NCBI RefSeq assembly: GCF_001940235.1
Contig: NZ_MJIE01000001.1
Coordinates: forward strand, 1,116,001 to 1,180,000
DNA: 64,000 bases
Direction: 5' to 3'
Origin: Hornefia porci
GTDB taxonomy: Bacteria > Bacillota > Clostridia > Peptostreptococcales > Anaerovoracaceae
The notes beneath the pieces were generated by a model. It was not told the DNA's origin, made no database searches, and saw only the letters and a list, made by a program, of their open reading frames with translations. The position numbers and the translations under genes are program-made. Positions 25,425-34,004 of this stretch are shown here, in pieces (positions within the stretch are counted from its first letter, which is position 1; the number at the start of each line of letters is the position of its first letter).

Positions 25425-27593
25425 TTACATATCTGTCGGGCAGGAAAGTTTTCTCCTTATCAGCACTGCCGCACCCGCACCGGCTCCCGCCAGCACAGCG
25501 ATCCAGAGAACCAGACCGGAGGCGTCTCCGGTGTCGGGATTGGACGAACCCGACTTCTGCGAAGTCTTTTTCGCTGTCTTGCCGCCATTATCCGAGCCGC
25601 TCTCATTCTTGCCCGGATCATCCTTTCCCTCTGCCTTGCCCGGATCGGTCCCCGCACTGTTCACAACGCTGACCTCCGCGTCTTTGCTCAGCGTGCCCGA
25701 AGCCGCTTCTTTACTGCCGTTGTATCTGGGCGTATAGCCCTCGCTTTCCTTTTCCTCCACGGTGTACAGGCTTCCTGTGGGCAGATCCTTCAGCCGAATC
25801 GCCTGTCCGTGGGAAAGAGTGATCTCCGCGCTGCCGTCCCGGAACTCCAGAGTACCGTTCTTCGGCGCAGTCACGCCCTCATCCTGTCCGGAAACAGTTT
25901 CACCTTCATAATTGAAGGTTTCCGTCACCGGATTTCCGTCCGAGTTCTTCAGTGTGATCACAAAGGTAAATTCGCGATCCTTCTGGTCTCCCGGCTCTGA
26001 CAAAACCTTACTGACTGTGAGGTCATGGTATTTCCTGGTATTGGTGAACTCCACATCTGATTTCTGTCCGGCCGTGATGGTTCCTTCTGCGTTTTTCGCG
26101 CTGCTCGTATACTTTTCATTCTCCGCCTCAGTAACCTTATACTTTGTTCCTGCAGGAAGATGCAGCGCTGTCTTGCTCTCTCCGCTCTTAAGCGTGAAGC
26201 TGGCGGTGGAGTTTCCTGAATTGTCGTCGATCTTGAATGTCAGATCTCCGTATTTGCCGGAAATCTTCTGATTCAGAAGCTCCACAGTAAACCGGAACTC
26301 TCCGCTCGGGTTGTCCTCGCCCTCCACCTTCTTACTGACGGAAAGGCTTCCCTCCTCCCCGGTTTTCACTGTGAACGCGGTGGTGACAGACGCCCTCCGG
26401 ATATCCGCACCCACCATATGCTGGAATCGTTTCCCGTCTGAAGCGACCACATCCCGGGCGGGTGAGTACTGATACAGTTCGTCGATCCACACGAGGCTGT
26501 CTGATTTCAGCGAAATTTCCTTTGTTCCTGTAATCTCCTTATCCGACACAAGCGCGAAACTCGTACCGGCCGTTACCGTATTTCCGGAGCTGCTGTTCTC
26601 AACGGTGACGCCGTCCGGCAAGTCGAGGGTGTACGTTCCCCGGTAGGTCGCCGGTTCATTAACCGTCAGAGTTCCGGTATGCCATTTCCCGTCCTGCGGA
26701 TTGTAGGAAAATACCGCATCCCCCGTCACACTGACCTTGTCGGAGGAGGGCTTTTCCTGCAGCAGGCGCGCCGAGGATGCTTCTTTCACAAGAGTTTCTG
26801 CCAGTTCACCACTCGTTATATCGCTGAGGTCGTTATCAGCTATTTTATATTTGTACAAAAGATTCCATACGGCATCTTTTGTAGCAGTATAGGCCTGCTT
26901 TTCCGTGACAAAGTACCCCTTCGAGTATATATTGTCATACCACTGCAGCGGAGATGCGGTGCCTACGGACATGGATATGCAATTCATCGCCTTATAGAAA
27001 GGAAGCGCCGTAATCTGACCGTGCGTCAGACCAGAGGCTGTCGTACCTCCTTTGGCAAGTGCCAGAACCTCTCCCATAAATTTCTGAATCCGATCCATGT
27101 TCTCTTCGTAGTTCGCATAGGTGAACTGCGTGTTGCCGATGCTGTCCGGGAAATCCGAACGGATCACATCCGGCGCCCTCAGAAGCTCATTGAATTCGGC
27201 CTCCGTAATCTGGTGCCCTTTACTGACGATCTCATACAGATGCAGTCCGTTATAGGGATAGCCGGCATACAGAATGGCTTCCAGCTGCTGTATGCATTCC
27301 CGATATTCATCCGCAGAATCAAAATCCTTCTCGGTCAGATAGCCCTCCACATACTCCGGGACATCCGGAAGAGTGGATGTCGAATGAGGCCAATGCAGTG
27401 TATTGTTCATACAGTAGAGGATGATGCGCTCACTGGAATCATTCGGATTAGGCAGCCAATGAATCGTCGTATCCTCATCATAATTGATTTTCTGACCGGT
27501 CGCAGTATCAGCCGCAAAAGACGGCGCTGCAAGCGCGAGAACGATCAAGGCCACACAAAACAGCAGCCACAGTGATTTTCCGGCTTTCGTCAT
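25425..27593 (-). CDS. Surface adhesin/pilin-like protein with thioester domain, Cna-B-type repeats and NPDTG sortase signal
   Basis: Starts at 27593 behind AAGGGAGAATA, giving 722 residues. A signal peptide covers residues 1-28. The next ~220 residues resemble a thioester domain: an early Cys (LYCMNNTLHW) and a later Gln in TEKQAYTATKDAVW could form the Cys-Gln bond used to grip host surfaces. A middle region follows, then two similar Cna-B/DUF5979-type modules (SLSVSKKVEGEDNP and LTVSKVLSEPGDQ). A Ser/Gly/Lys-rich stalk leads to the anchor SNPDTGD, a hydrophobic helix and RRK. No sortase gene is in the window. It is probably a wall-attached adhesin. Confidence 0.9.
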   Translation of the reverse strand: MTKAGKSLWLLFCVALIVLALAAPSFAADTATGQKINYDEDTTIHWLPNPNDSSERIILYCMNNTLHWPHSTSTLPDVPEYVEGYLTEKDFDSADEYRECIQQLEAILYAGYPYNGLHLYEIVSKGHQITEAEFNELLRAPDVIRSDFPDSIGNTQFTYANYEENMDRIQKFMGEVLALAKGGTTASGLTHGQITALPFYKAMNCISMSVGTASPLQWYDNIYSKGYFVTEKQAYTATKDAVWNLLYKYKIADNDLSDITSGELAETLVKEASSARLLQEKPSSDKVSVTGDAVFSYNPQDGKWHTGTLTVNEPATYRGTYTLDLPDGVTVENSSSGNTVTAGTSFALVSDKEITGTKEISLKSDSLVWIDELYQYSPARDVVASDGKRFQHMVGADIRRASVTTAFTVKTGEEGSLSVSKKVEGEDNPSGEFRFTVELLNQKISGKYGDLTFKIDDNSGNSTASFTLKSGESKTALHLPAGTKYKVTEAENEKYTSSAKNAEGTITAGQKSDVEFTNTRKYHDLTVSKVLSEPGDQKDREFTFVITLKNSDGNPVTETFNYEGETVSGQDEGVTAPKNGTLEFRDGSAEITLSHGQAIRLKDLPTGSLYTVEEKESEGYTPRYNGSKEAASGTLSKDAEVSVVNSAGTDPGKAEGKDDPGKNESGSDNGGKTAKKTSQKSGSSNPDTGDASGLVLWIAVLAGAGAGAAVLIRRKLSCPTDM

Positions 27594-28510
27594 TGTTGAT
27601 ATTCTCCCTTTTCTTACACACTTTACACACTGACTGACACATGCTTCGCCGCGGGATTCGCCTGCATTCTGTCTTACATCCAAGTGCATTCCGTCATCCG
27701 AAGCACGAATTTCCGGCTGTGTCTGCCGCCGCTCCGCGAGGTCTACCGAGACTCGCGAAAGCCACGAAGCGCACCGAAATTCAGCGGGCAGGCACTAACC
27801 ATAAATTAATTGCACACTTTAGAACAAATCTAATTGAGTCATTTTACCATAAATTTCCCATCATTACAATAGTTTTTTCTCCAGATAAGCCGGGGTTTTG
27901 TCCAGATTAAGCCGGTGTTTTTGTTCTGATTGACGCGGTATTTTTATCTCGACTGGGGGGGGTGTTTGTCTCGATTGACTCGATGCGATAACTTTCGTTC
28001 CTTTTTTGTCTTAATGCGATCGGAGCACTTTGTCAACGCTCAGTACGTTCAGTGCATATTGACGAAGAGTTAGACGGTGGTCAGAGTTGCCACATTTTTG
28101 GATTTTGACGAGAAATGTGGCAGATTTCATGACATCATGTGGAATATTTTTACATTTTTGTTGAGAAAAGTGCAGTTCACCCTATTTAACTCTACGTTTA
28201 TCGTCTTTTACGTCGTGTAATTGTCATGTAAATTATATCTATAATTCATATTTATGCGTATTTGATTGATTTTTCAATTATTTCCGAACATAATTTTGCC
28301 ACATTTTTGGATTTTATCGTGTTTTGTGGCAGATTTTCAAATCAATGGGTTTTTTAGGGGATTTGTAATCGTCAATTTACGATATGATGCTTGCTCATTA
28401 ACCGCAATCCGCATCCTCCGGCCATCCTGCCGCCGGCCCGTCGCATCGCATCGAAGTCTCGTTGCCGGGCCGTCCCATCGCGGTTCCGTCACCGGCCCGC
28501 CGGCTCGTGC
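27594..28510. other. 0.9 kb non-coding region with three kinds of repeat
   Basis: No gene was found here. From ~27857 to 27985 there are about five degenerate units of ~24 bases with the core TTTTGTC-GATT-CGG. A 20-base direct repeat, TTGCCACATTTTTGGATTTT, occurs at 28087-28106 and 28296-28315; each copy forms a hairpin with a downstream TGTGGCAGATTT arm (GCCACATTT 28089-28097 with AAATGTGGC 28113-28121 in the first). Near 28430-28510 a GC-rich CCGGCCCGTC unit repeats about three times. The middle is strongly AT-rich. It may be a decayed mobile element or the long leader of the surface-protein gene. Confidence 0.6.
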
Positions 28511-29257
28511 TTATGTCTCCGGTTCGTCTCTGTAACGGGCAACCAGCATCTTCACGTAATCAGTCTTCGGAGAGTGAAGAACTTCATCAGGCGTACCGTA
28601 TTGCTGGATCTCGCCGCGATCCATAACCAGAATCCGGGTGCCAAGCCGGAGCGCCTCGTCGATGTCGTGTGTGACAAAGAAAACTGTGATTCCTGTCTTC
28701 TCATAGATCTGTTTCAGTTCCTTCTGAAGCTGTCCTCGCGTAATCGCATCCACCGCACCGAAGGGTTCGTCCATCAGAAGGATTTCCGGAGACGCCGCCA
28801 GCGCTCTGGCAATGCCGACCCGCTGCTGCTGACCGCCGGACAGCTCCGCCGGGTAGCGTTCCTTCAGACCGGCGTCCAGCCCGACAAGGCCCATCCATTT
28901 ATCCACCGCCCGCCTGGTCTTTTCCCGATCTCTGCGATTCCAGAGATTCGGCACATACGCGATATTCTGTTCCACCGTCATATGAGGAAAAAGTACGCTT
29001 CCCTGTATAGAGTAACCGATACTTCTCCGGAGCGCGATCAGATCCAGATCACGGATGTTTTTTCCGTTCACAAAGACATCTCCGCCGCTTGGCTCATACA
29101 ATCCGTTAATCATTTTCAGAACCGTTGTCTTGCCGCATCCGGAGGATCCGATGATGGTTACAAATTCGCCTTTTTCAATGCTCAGGCTGAAATCCGGAAT
29201 CACCACCGTATCTCCGTAAACCTTGCGGAGATGCCTGAATTCTACTGCTGTACTCAT
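28511..29257 (-). CDS. Osmolyte/betaine-type ABC transporter ATP-binding protein
   Basis: A 248-residue ATPase with Walker A GSSGCGKTT, the Q-loop at YSIQGSVLFPHM, the signature LSGGQQQRVGIARAL, Walker B ILLMDEPFGAVD and the switch THDIDEAL. Its sequence is of the OpuCA/ProV group but without the C-terminal CBS domains that the second system in this window has. The start at 29257 has AGAGGTG upstream. It follows the fused permease-binding gene by 74 bases, forming an uptake system for quaternary amines or similar compatible solutes. Confidence 0.92.
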   Translation of the reverse strand: MSTAVEFRHLRKVYGDTVVIPDFSLSIEKGEFVTIIGSSGCGKTTVLKMINGLYEPSGGDVFVNGKNIRDLDLIALRRSIGYSIQGSVLFPHMTVEQNIAYVPNLWNRRDREKTRRAVDKWMGLVGLDAGLKERYPAELSGGQQQRVGIARALAASPEILLMDEPFGAVDAITRGQLQKELKQIYEKTGITVFFVTHDIDEALRLGTRILVMDRGEIQQYGTPDEVLHSPKTDYVKMLVARYRDEPET

Positions 29258-29331
29258 ATCGCACCTCTTTCATCTATCGCCGCGATCGCGTGTCACGCTG
29301 CTTTGTCATTCCGCCGTCGGCTTCGTCGTCT

Positions 29332-30870
29332 TTACCGGAGCAGGCCCTTCTTTTTCAGAAAAGCTTTTGCCACCGCCGCGGGCTCTTTTTTCTGAGTCTC
29401 TACCTGATAGTTCATTTCCTGCATATCTTCATTTGTGATAATGCCGTTAAATTTACGCAGCACCGCGCGGAGCTCCGGATGCTTCTCCAGCGTCTCCATC
29501 CGCACCACGTTGCCGCACCGGTAGGAAGGATACATATGCAGATCGTCCCTGAGCACGGTCACGTCCGCCTTCGCCAGCTGTCCGTCTGTGGTGTTAATCG
29601 GCATGATATCCACTTTGCCGTTGCTGATGGCCTGGTACTTGAGTCCCATATCCATGTCCCGGGTTTTCCTGAACTTCAGGCCGTAGGTTTTACAAAGCAT
29701 ATCGTACCCGTCTTTTCGCTGGAAAAAGTCGTACTCTGCGCCGAGAACCAGCTGAGACGCGACCCGCTTCAGATCGGAGCAGGATTTCAGCCCGTATTTT
29801 TCCGCAATCTCTCTGCGGACCGCGATTCCGAAAGTATCGTTGAAGCCGTACATGCCGACCCATGTCAGATTCAGATTTTTCTCGTAGTCGCTCCGCAGCG
29901 TGTCAAACTGCTTTTCCGAATACAGCCCGTCCCTCTTCAGCACCATATTCCAGCCGGTCCCGGTATATTCCGGATAAAGATCGAACTCGCCCTTCTCCAT
30001 GGCGGGCTCGATGTTCGACGTTCCGCCGCCGACTCCCTGCGTCAGCTCCACCTTCAGATCCGTGTCCTGCTGAATCATTGCCTTCAGCATTTCCCCAAGA
30101 ATATACTGCTCCGTCATAGGCTTTGTCGCAACATGGATGACCCTGTCTTTGTGCCCCGGCGCCACAACTGCGCAGATTACGCATACGGTCAGGATTCCCG
30201 CTGCGACCGCCATGAAACGGTTCTGCCGCCTTGCTCTTCTGCCCCGGAGACCCGCCCGTTTTTCCACAAAGCCGAGTACAAAGTCTACGACCAGCGCCAG
30301 CACCGCGATCAGAAGGCTCCCGCTTATCGTCATCGCCGCGTTGTTGGTGGTGATACCGCGGTAGATCGCAACGCCCAGGCCGCCCGCACCGATGAATGAC
30401 GCGATACCGGCAAGCGCGATAGTCATGGTCACCATATTCCGGATACCCGCCATGATCACCGGCATCGCCAGCGGCAGCTGAATCCGGATTATCCTCTGCA
30501 GCTCCGTGCTTCCCATTCCTTTTGCGGCCTCCAGAATCGCGGGATCTACATTGGTCATGCCTGTGTATGTGTTCCGCACCATCGGAAGCAGCGCATAAAT
30601 CGTAAGAGCGATTACGGCGGTGACATTTCCGATGCCGGAAAAGGGGATTAGAAACCCCAGCATAGAAATCGACGGAATCGTATACAGGAAATTGACGATG
30701 GACAGCGTCGGCTTTGCGGTACGGCGGTATTCGCTGATGAGAATTCCGGCCAGTCCGCCGAACACAATAGCGATCAGAATCGCCGCCGCGGAAATTTCAA
30801 TGTGTTCCAGAAACAGTGAGCCGAAAAAATCCCATTTTTCGGTCAGCAGGCTCCATTTATCCTTGAGCAT
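29332..30870 (-). CDS. Fused permease and substrate-binding protein of an OpuC-like ABC transporter
   Basis: Starting at 30870 (MLKDKWSLL, three bases after the upstream stop) this is ~512 residues. The first ~210 residues are an ABC permease (EHIEISAAAILIAI, GAGGLGVAIYRGITTNN). A further helix (FMAVAAGILTVCVICAVV) leads to an extracellular OpuCC/ProX-like binding domain (VIHVATKPMTEQYILGEMLKAMI, EYTGTGWNM). Such fusions deliver the binding protein tethered to the membrane. It lies between the ferredoxin-linked gene and the ATPase. Choline, betaine or carnitine is likely; the binding-site aromatic residues would need modelling. Confidence 0.92.
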   Translation of the reverse strand: MLKDKWSLLTEKWDFFGSLFLEHIEISAAAILIAIVFGGLAGILISEYRRTAKPTLSIVNFLYTIPSISMLGFLIPFSGIGNVTAVIALTIYALLPMVRNTYTGMTNVDPAILEAAKGMGSTELQRIIRIQLPLAMPVIMAGIRNMVTMTIALAGIASFIGAGGLGVAIYRGITTNNAAMTISGSLLIAVLALVVDFVLGFVEKRAGLRGRRARRQNRFMAVAAGILTVCVICAVVAPGHKDRVIHVATKPMTEQYILGEMLKAMIQQDTDLKVELTQGVGGGTSNIEPAMEKGEFDLYPEYTGTGWNMVLKRDGLYSEKQFDTLRSDYEKNLNLTWVGMYGFNDTFGIAVRREIAEKYGLKSCSDLKRVASQLVLGAEYDFFQRKDGYDMLCKTYGLKFRKTRDMDMGLKYQAISNGKVDIMPINTTDGQLAKADVTVLRDDLHMYPSYRCGNVVRMETLEKHPELRAVLRKFNGIITNEDMQEMNYQVETQKKEPAAVAKAFLKKKGLLR

Positions 30871-30875
30871 TTCCC

Positions 30876-31490
30876 TCACCGCCTCAGAATCGCCTGCACC
30901 GGGCATTCCTCAAAGCACCGCCCGCAGTGAAGACAGTGCTCCTGCATGATCCGGAACGGCGTGCCTTCTTCAATACACTGCTGAGGACATCCGCGGAGAC
31001 ATTTGCCACAGCCGATACAGGCGTCGGAGATCACAAAGCCTTTTTCCGAAACCTCACCGCCTCCTACCGGAAAGCTCTCCCGGCTGATGGGAGTAACGCC
31101 CAGATCGAAAAATTCCACCTCTCCGCAGTCAATCGCAAAAGGCTCCAGGACATAACGGCTCTCACCGGGATAGACATCGTTCATCGACGGATTTTCCTCA
31201 AAGATACGGTCGATCCACTCTTTCTGATTTTCCAGTCTGCGCGCCCGCCCGTTCAGTCTCACCATCTGAAATTCAGGAGTAAGTGCAGTTACCGCCACGT
31301 TCCCGTCCCGCTCCAGCTGCTGATAAAAATCCTTTCCGCGACTGGTGCAGAAATACAGGCATTCTCCTTCCACCAGCATCACATCAATGATCCGCACCTG
31401 TGGTTTTCCGGCTTCGTCAACGGTGGCAAACGCCACATCCTTTATTTTCCGTAAGACTTCAAGGCAATTCCGTGCATTCATTCCGCTCAT
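30876..31490 (-). CDS. Pyridoxamine 5'-phosphate oxidase-fold protein fused to a 2x[4Fe-4S] ferredoxin
   Basis: A 204-residue fusion. Residues 1-125 are a flavin-binding split-barrel of the PNPOx-like type (FATVDEAGKPQVRIID, LYFCTSRGKDFYQQL). Residues ~150-204 are a two-cluster ferredoxin with CIGCGKCLRGCP (Cys 158, 161, 164, 168) and CLHCGRCFEECP (Cys 186, 189, 192, 196). This pairs a likely FMN domain with two iron-sulfur clusters, so it is probably a small electron-transfer or flavin-reducing enzyme. It leads the osmolyte transporter operon: its stop is three bases before the permease start. A strong promoter precedes it. What it does for the transporter is unknown. Confidence 0.9.
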   Translation of the reverse strand: MSGMNARNCLEVLRKIKDVAFATVDEAGKPQVRIIDVMLVEGECLYFCTSRGKDFYQQLERDGNVAVTALTPEFQMVRLNGRARRLENQKEWIDRIFEENPSMNDVYPGESRYVLEPFAIDCGEVEFFDLGVTPISRESFPVGGGEVSEKGFVISDACIGCGKCLRGCPQQCIEEGTPFRIMQEHCLHCGRCFEECPVQAILRR

Positions 31491-31839
31491 GTCACTATGC
31501 TCCCTTCTGCTCGACGATTCGGTTTATACCTGTAATATACATCATTTCGCAAATGTTGTCAACAATTTTATTACAAGTTTTGTTGCCAATCTCCAGCGCA
31601 CCCGATTGCAACACCCAAGACCGGGCGCAAACAAAAGGCGGATCCGCTCTGCAACAGCGAACCCGCCCGGCTGCCGCGGCGAGAATTTCGCTCCGCGCTT
31701 CGTATTGCCGCTTATTACAATTAAAGAGAGCTGTTGCATTGAGTGGAAATTTTCCATCTGCCTCTCAGCACAGCCCTCTTTTACAGAATCATTCACCGAC
31801 AGTTTTCCGCACTCGGCAACCCCCTATGATGAACGTTAA
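31491..31839. other. Intergenic region before the A/B hairpin element
   Basis: Apart from the promoter at 31534-31562 nothing coding is visible. The stretch 31600-31830 is of mixed composition without recognisable motifs. Confidence 0.5.
31534..31562 (-). promoter_or_regulatory. Promoter of the PNPOx-ferredoxin / osmolyte ABC operon
   Basis: Read on the minus strand: TTGACA (31562-31557), a 17-base spacer and TATATT (31539-31534), close to consensus, 44 bases upstream of the ATG at 31490. The -35 box lies in a TGTTGTCAACA inverted repeat, a possible operator. Confidence 0.75.
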
Positions 31840-31990
31840 TTGATGCGTGCTCAGCTATCGAATATGCTTGAAATATCAATAATACAAAGAGCATATTCGA
31901 TAGCCTGCCGCAAGGTTTTCAAGCGTTTCATCCGAAAACCTTGCGGCAGTGGGATTCGGAAACGGCCGAATCCCTGAGCACAAGCATCAA
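31840..31990. repeat. Hairpin element, module A copy 1
   Basis: 151 bases bounded by TTGATGCGTGCTCAG (31840-31854) and its near inverted copy CTGAGCACAAGCATCAA (31974-31990). Inside are three hairpins: CTATCGAATATGC with GCATATTCGATAG, CTGCCGCAAGGTTTTC with GAAAACCTTGCGGCAG, and GATTCGG with CCGAATC. The whole can fold as a closing stem with three arms. It abuts module B and is ~95% identical to the copy at 52210. Confidence 0.85.
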
Positions 31991-32100
31991 TCAGTGTCTG
32001 CCGGCGCACCCTTCCATTGGATAGTGCGCCGCAGCGCTGCTGGCAAACTGCCGTCAGCGCCCATTAAGTCCGACGGGGACTTAATGAGCAGACACTAATT
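31989..32100. repeat. Hairpin element, module B copy 2
   Basis: 112 bases bounded by AATCAGTGTCTG (31989-32000) and CAGACACTAATT (32089-32100). Internal hairpins: CCGGCGCAC with GTGCGCCG, a GCGCTGCTG/CGTCAGCGC arm, and CATTAAGTCC with GGGACTTAATG. The right arm reads AATTAG on the minus strand and supplies the TAG stop of the TRAP large permease gene. Confidence 0.85.
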
Positions 32101-33405
32101 AAACATCGCATTAGGAATCGCCAGAGACAAACTCGGTACGAAGATATATATGATTTCAATTATGATCATCACGATCAGGTACGGAAACGCTCCCTTGAAA
32201 ATACCCATTACATCGACGTCATCCGGCGCTACAGATTTCGCAGAATAGACGCAAAGACCTACCGGCGGCGTCAGTCCTCCCATGTGAAGCGCAATGATTG
32301 CAACGATATCAAAATGGATCGGGTCAATGCCCAATGCGACTGCTGCCGGATAGAAAATAGGAATCGTCAATGCGATGCTGGAATACGCATCCATAAAGCA
32401 TCCCAGAATGAACAACACCACAACCGTGCCGAACAGGAACAGAACACTGCTCAGGTTAGATGTCGTAACCAAAGTAGTCACCGCTTCCGCAAGCCCTGAA
32501 ACTGTCATAAATTTCGCGAACATGCTGGAGCACGCCAGGATCAGAAACAGCATCGCCGCATTTTCAACCGTATCGATCACAGCTGTTTTCAGTTTCTCCA
32601 GCGGAACCCTGACAAGGAATCCGTAGACGAAGAATACCAGACAACCGATTGCGCCCGCTTCTGCAGAACTGAATACACCCGTAAAGATCCCGCCGATAAT
32701 AATAATCGCTACCACGACAATAGGAATCAGATCCTTCAGAGACCGTACTTTCTCTCTCATGCTGTATTTCGCGGTCACTTTTGGAAACAGATGCGGTCTG
32801 ACGATAGCAGTAATGACCGTAAATGCAGAAAATCCGATAGTCAGAGCAATTCCCGGAGAAATTCCTGCCATGAGCAGTCTCCCGATAGAATCACCTGACA
32901 ACGCTCCATAGATAACAATCAGAATACTCGGCGGAATTAATTGTCCGATATTTCCTGATGCGGAAATCATTCCGTAAGTCAGATATTTATCATATCCGTA
33001 TTTTGTCATCTCCGGTCCGGCAATTTTCCCGAATACAGATGCTGTAACCAGAGGTGAACCATTCATTGTTCCAAAAGCCGCACAACCTAAAGTCGTAGCC
33101 ACGCCAAGTCCTCCCGGAACTTTGCCGAGCCATTTTGCCAGACAGTCATAGCTTTGTGTGCTGATTCCTACTGCGGTCGCAAGCATGCCCATCATGATAA
33201 ACAAAGGAATTACCGCATAATCAAACGTCGCAATATTGTTATAGCCTACAAGGCCAACCATCGCAATTGCCTGTCTTGGACCGAGGCACGCTGCAAGGCC
33301 AAAGAACCCGACTGCCCCCAGTGCGACGCCGATGTGAACTCCCATGACGACAAGTATAATCAGTGCAGCAACACCAATAATCGCAAAAGTGATTCCGGCT
33401 GTCAT
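32095..33405 (-). CDS. dctM: TRAP transporter large permease
   Basis: A 436-residue protein with about 12 hydrophobic segments, the size and pattern of DctM. Family stretches include ALGAVGFFGLAACLG, LFIMMGMLATAVGIS, a central SASGNIGQLIPPSI loop and HMGGLTPPVGLCVYSAK near the end. It forms the main sodium-driven channel for a carboxylate-type substrate. Its start overlaps the small permease stop by four bases (ATGA). Its own stop codon TAG lies inside the terminal repeat of a B hairpin element, so the natural C-terminus may have been longer or altered by the insertion. Confidence 0.95.
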   Translation of the reverse strand: MTAGITFAIIGVAALIILVVMGVHIGVALGAVGFFGLAACLGPRQAIAMVGLVGYNNIATFDYAVIPLFIMMGMLATAVGISTQSYDCLAKWLGKVPGGLGVATTLGCAAFGTMNGSPLVTASVFGKIAGPEMTKYGYDKYLTYGMISASGNIGQLIPPSILIVIYGALSGDSIGRLLMAGISPGIALTIGFSAFTVITAIVRPHLFPKVTAKYSMREKVRSLKDLIPIVVVAIIIIGGIFTGVFSSAEAGAIGCLVFFVYGFLVRVPLEKLKTAVIDTVENAAMLFLILACSSMFAKFMTVSGLAEAVTTLVTTSNLSSVLFLFGTVVVLFILGCFMDAYSSIALTIPIFYPAAVALGIDPIHFDIVAIIALHMGGLTPPVGLCVYSAKSVAPDDVDVMGIFKGAFPYLIVMIIIEIIYIFVPSLSLAIPNAMFN

Positions 33406-33989
33406 CGTTTTTCACCTTCTTTCTCGAATGCACTAAGTTCATCTTCATCCGGAATTTCCGAAACTATACCGATCGGTTCGACATTCTCCGGATCCCGGAT
33501 ACCCTGAATCGAGTACACCATCATAAAAGCAGACTGAATAGCCAGCAGCGTCCATCCGACGAAAGTCCCGAATTTTCCAATAAACACATAGACCGTAACC
33601 GCTGCCACGGCTTTTTCACGTATCTCCCAGGATACCCAGAAAATTTTCCAGGAGGCAACGACAAAAATACAAAACATAAACGTCGCAATCGCATAGATAA
33701 TAAAGCTCATAATATGCTTTTTCCTTCCATGCAGTTTATCGTATACAGCTCCCAGCTGCATATGTCGATTTTGCGACATGGTATAGGCCAGTCCGGCATA
33801 CGCAACCCATGCCATAAGCATTGTAACAATCTCTGTGGCACCCTGAATCGGTGACTTGAAAACAAATCGCATGAACACATCACATGTGATCAGTACAAAA
33901 TTAAACAGCATCACCAACGCACATACTATTGAAAAGAATTTCATCAGCGGCATTGGTTTCTCATAAAGACGAGTTTTCTTCTCCAACAT
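33402..33989 (-). CDS. dctQ: TRAP transporter small permease
   Basis: A 195-residue protein with four hydrophobic helices, the DctQ size. Family features are RFVFKSPIQGATEIVTMLMAW (only part quoted as RFVFKSPIQGATE) and YTMSQNRHMQLGA in the second cytoplasmic loop. The C-terminal ~25 residues are acidic and cytosolic. It pairs with DctM in the membrane. It lies between the solute-binding gene (16 bases) and dctM (4-base overlap), the usual TRAP operon order P-Q-M. Confidence 0.92.
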   Translation of the reverse strand: MLEKKTRLYEKPMPLMKFFSIVCALVMLFNFVLITCDVFMRFVFKSPIQGATEIVTMLMAWVAYAGLAYTMSQNRHMQLGAVYDKLHGRKKHIMSFIIYAIATFMFCIFVVASWKIFWVSWEIREKAVAAVTVYVFIGKFGTFVGWTLLAIQSAFMMVYSIQGIRDPENVEPIGIVSEIPDEDELSAFEKEGEKR

Positions 33990-34004
33990 TTCTACCTCCT
34001 GAAA

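Noticed and set aside
27857..27985. Possible CRISPR array in the tandem repeats
   Set aside because: The units are degenerate, have no unique spacers between them and are too close together; no cas gene is in the window.
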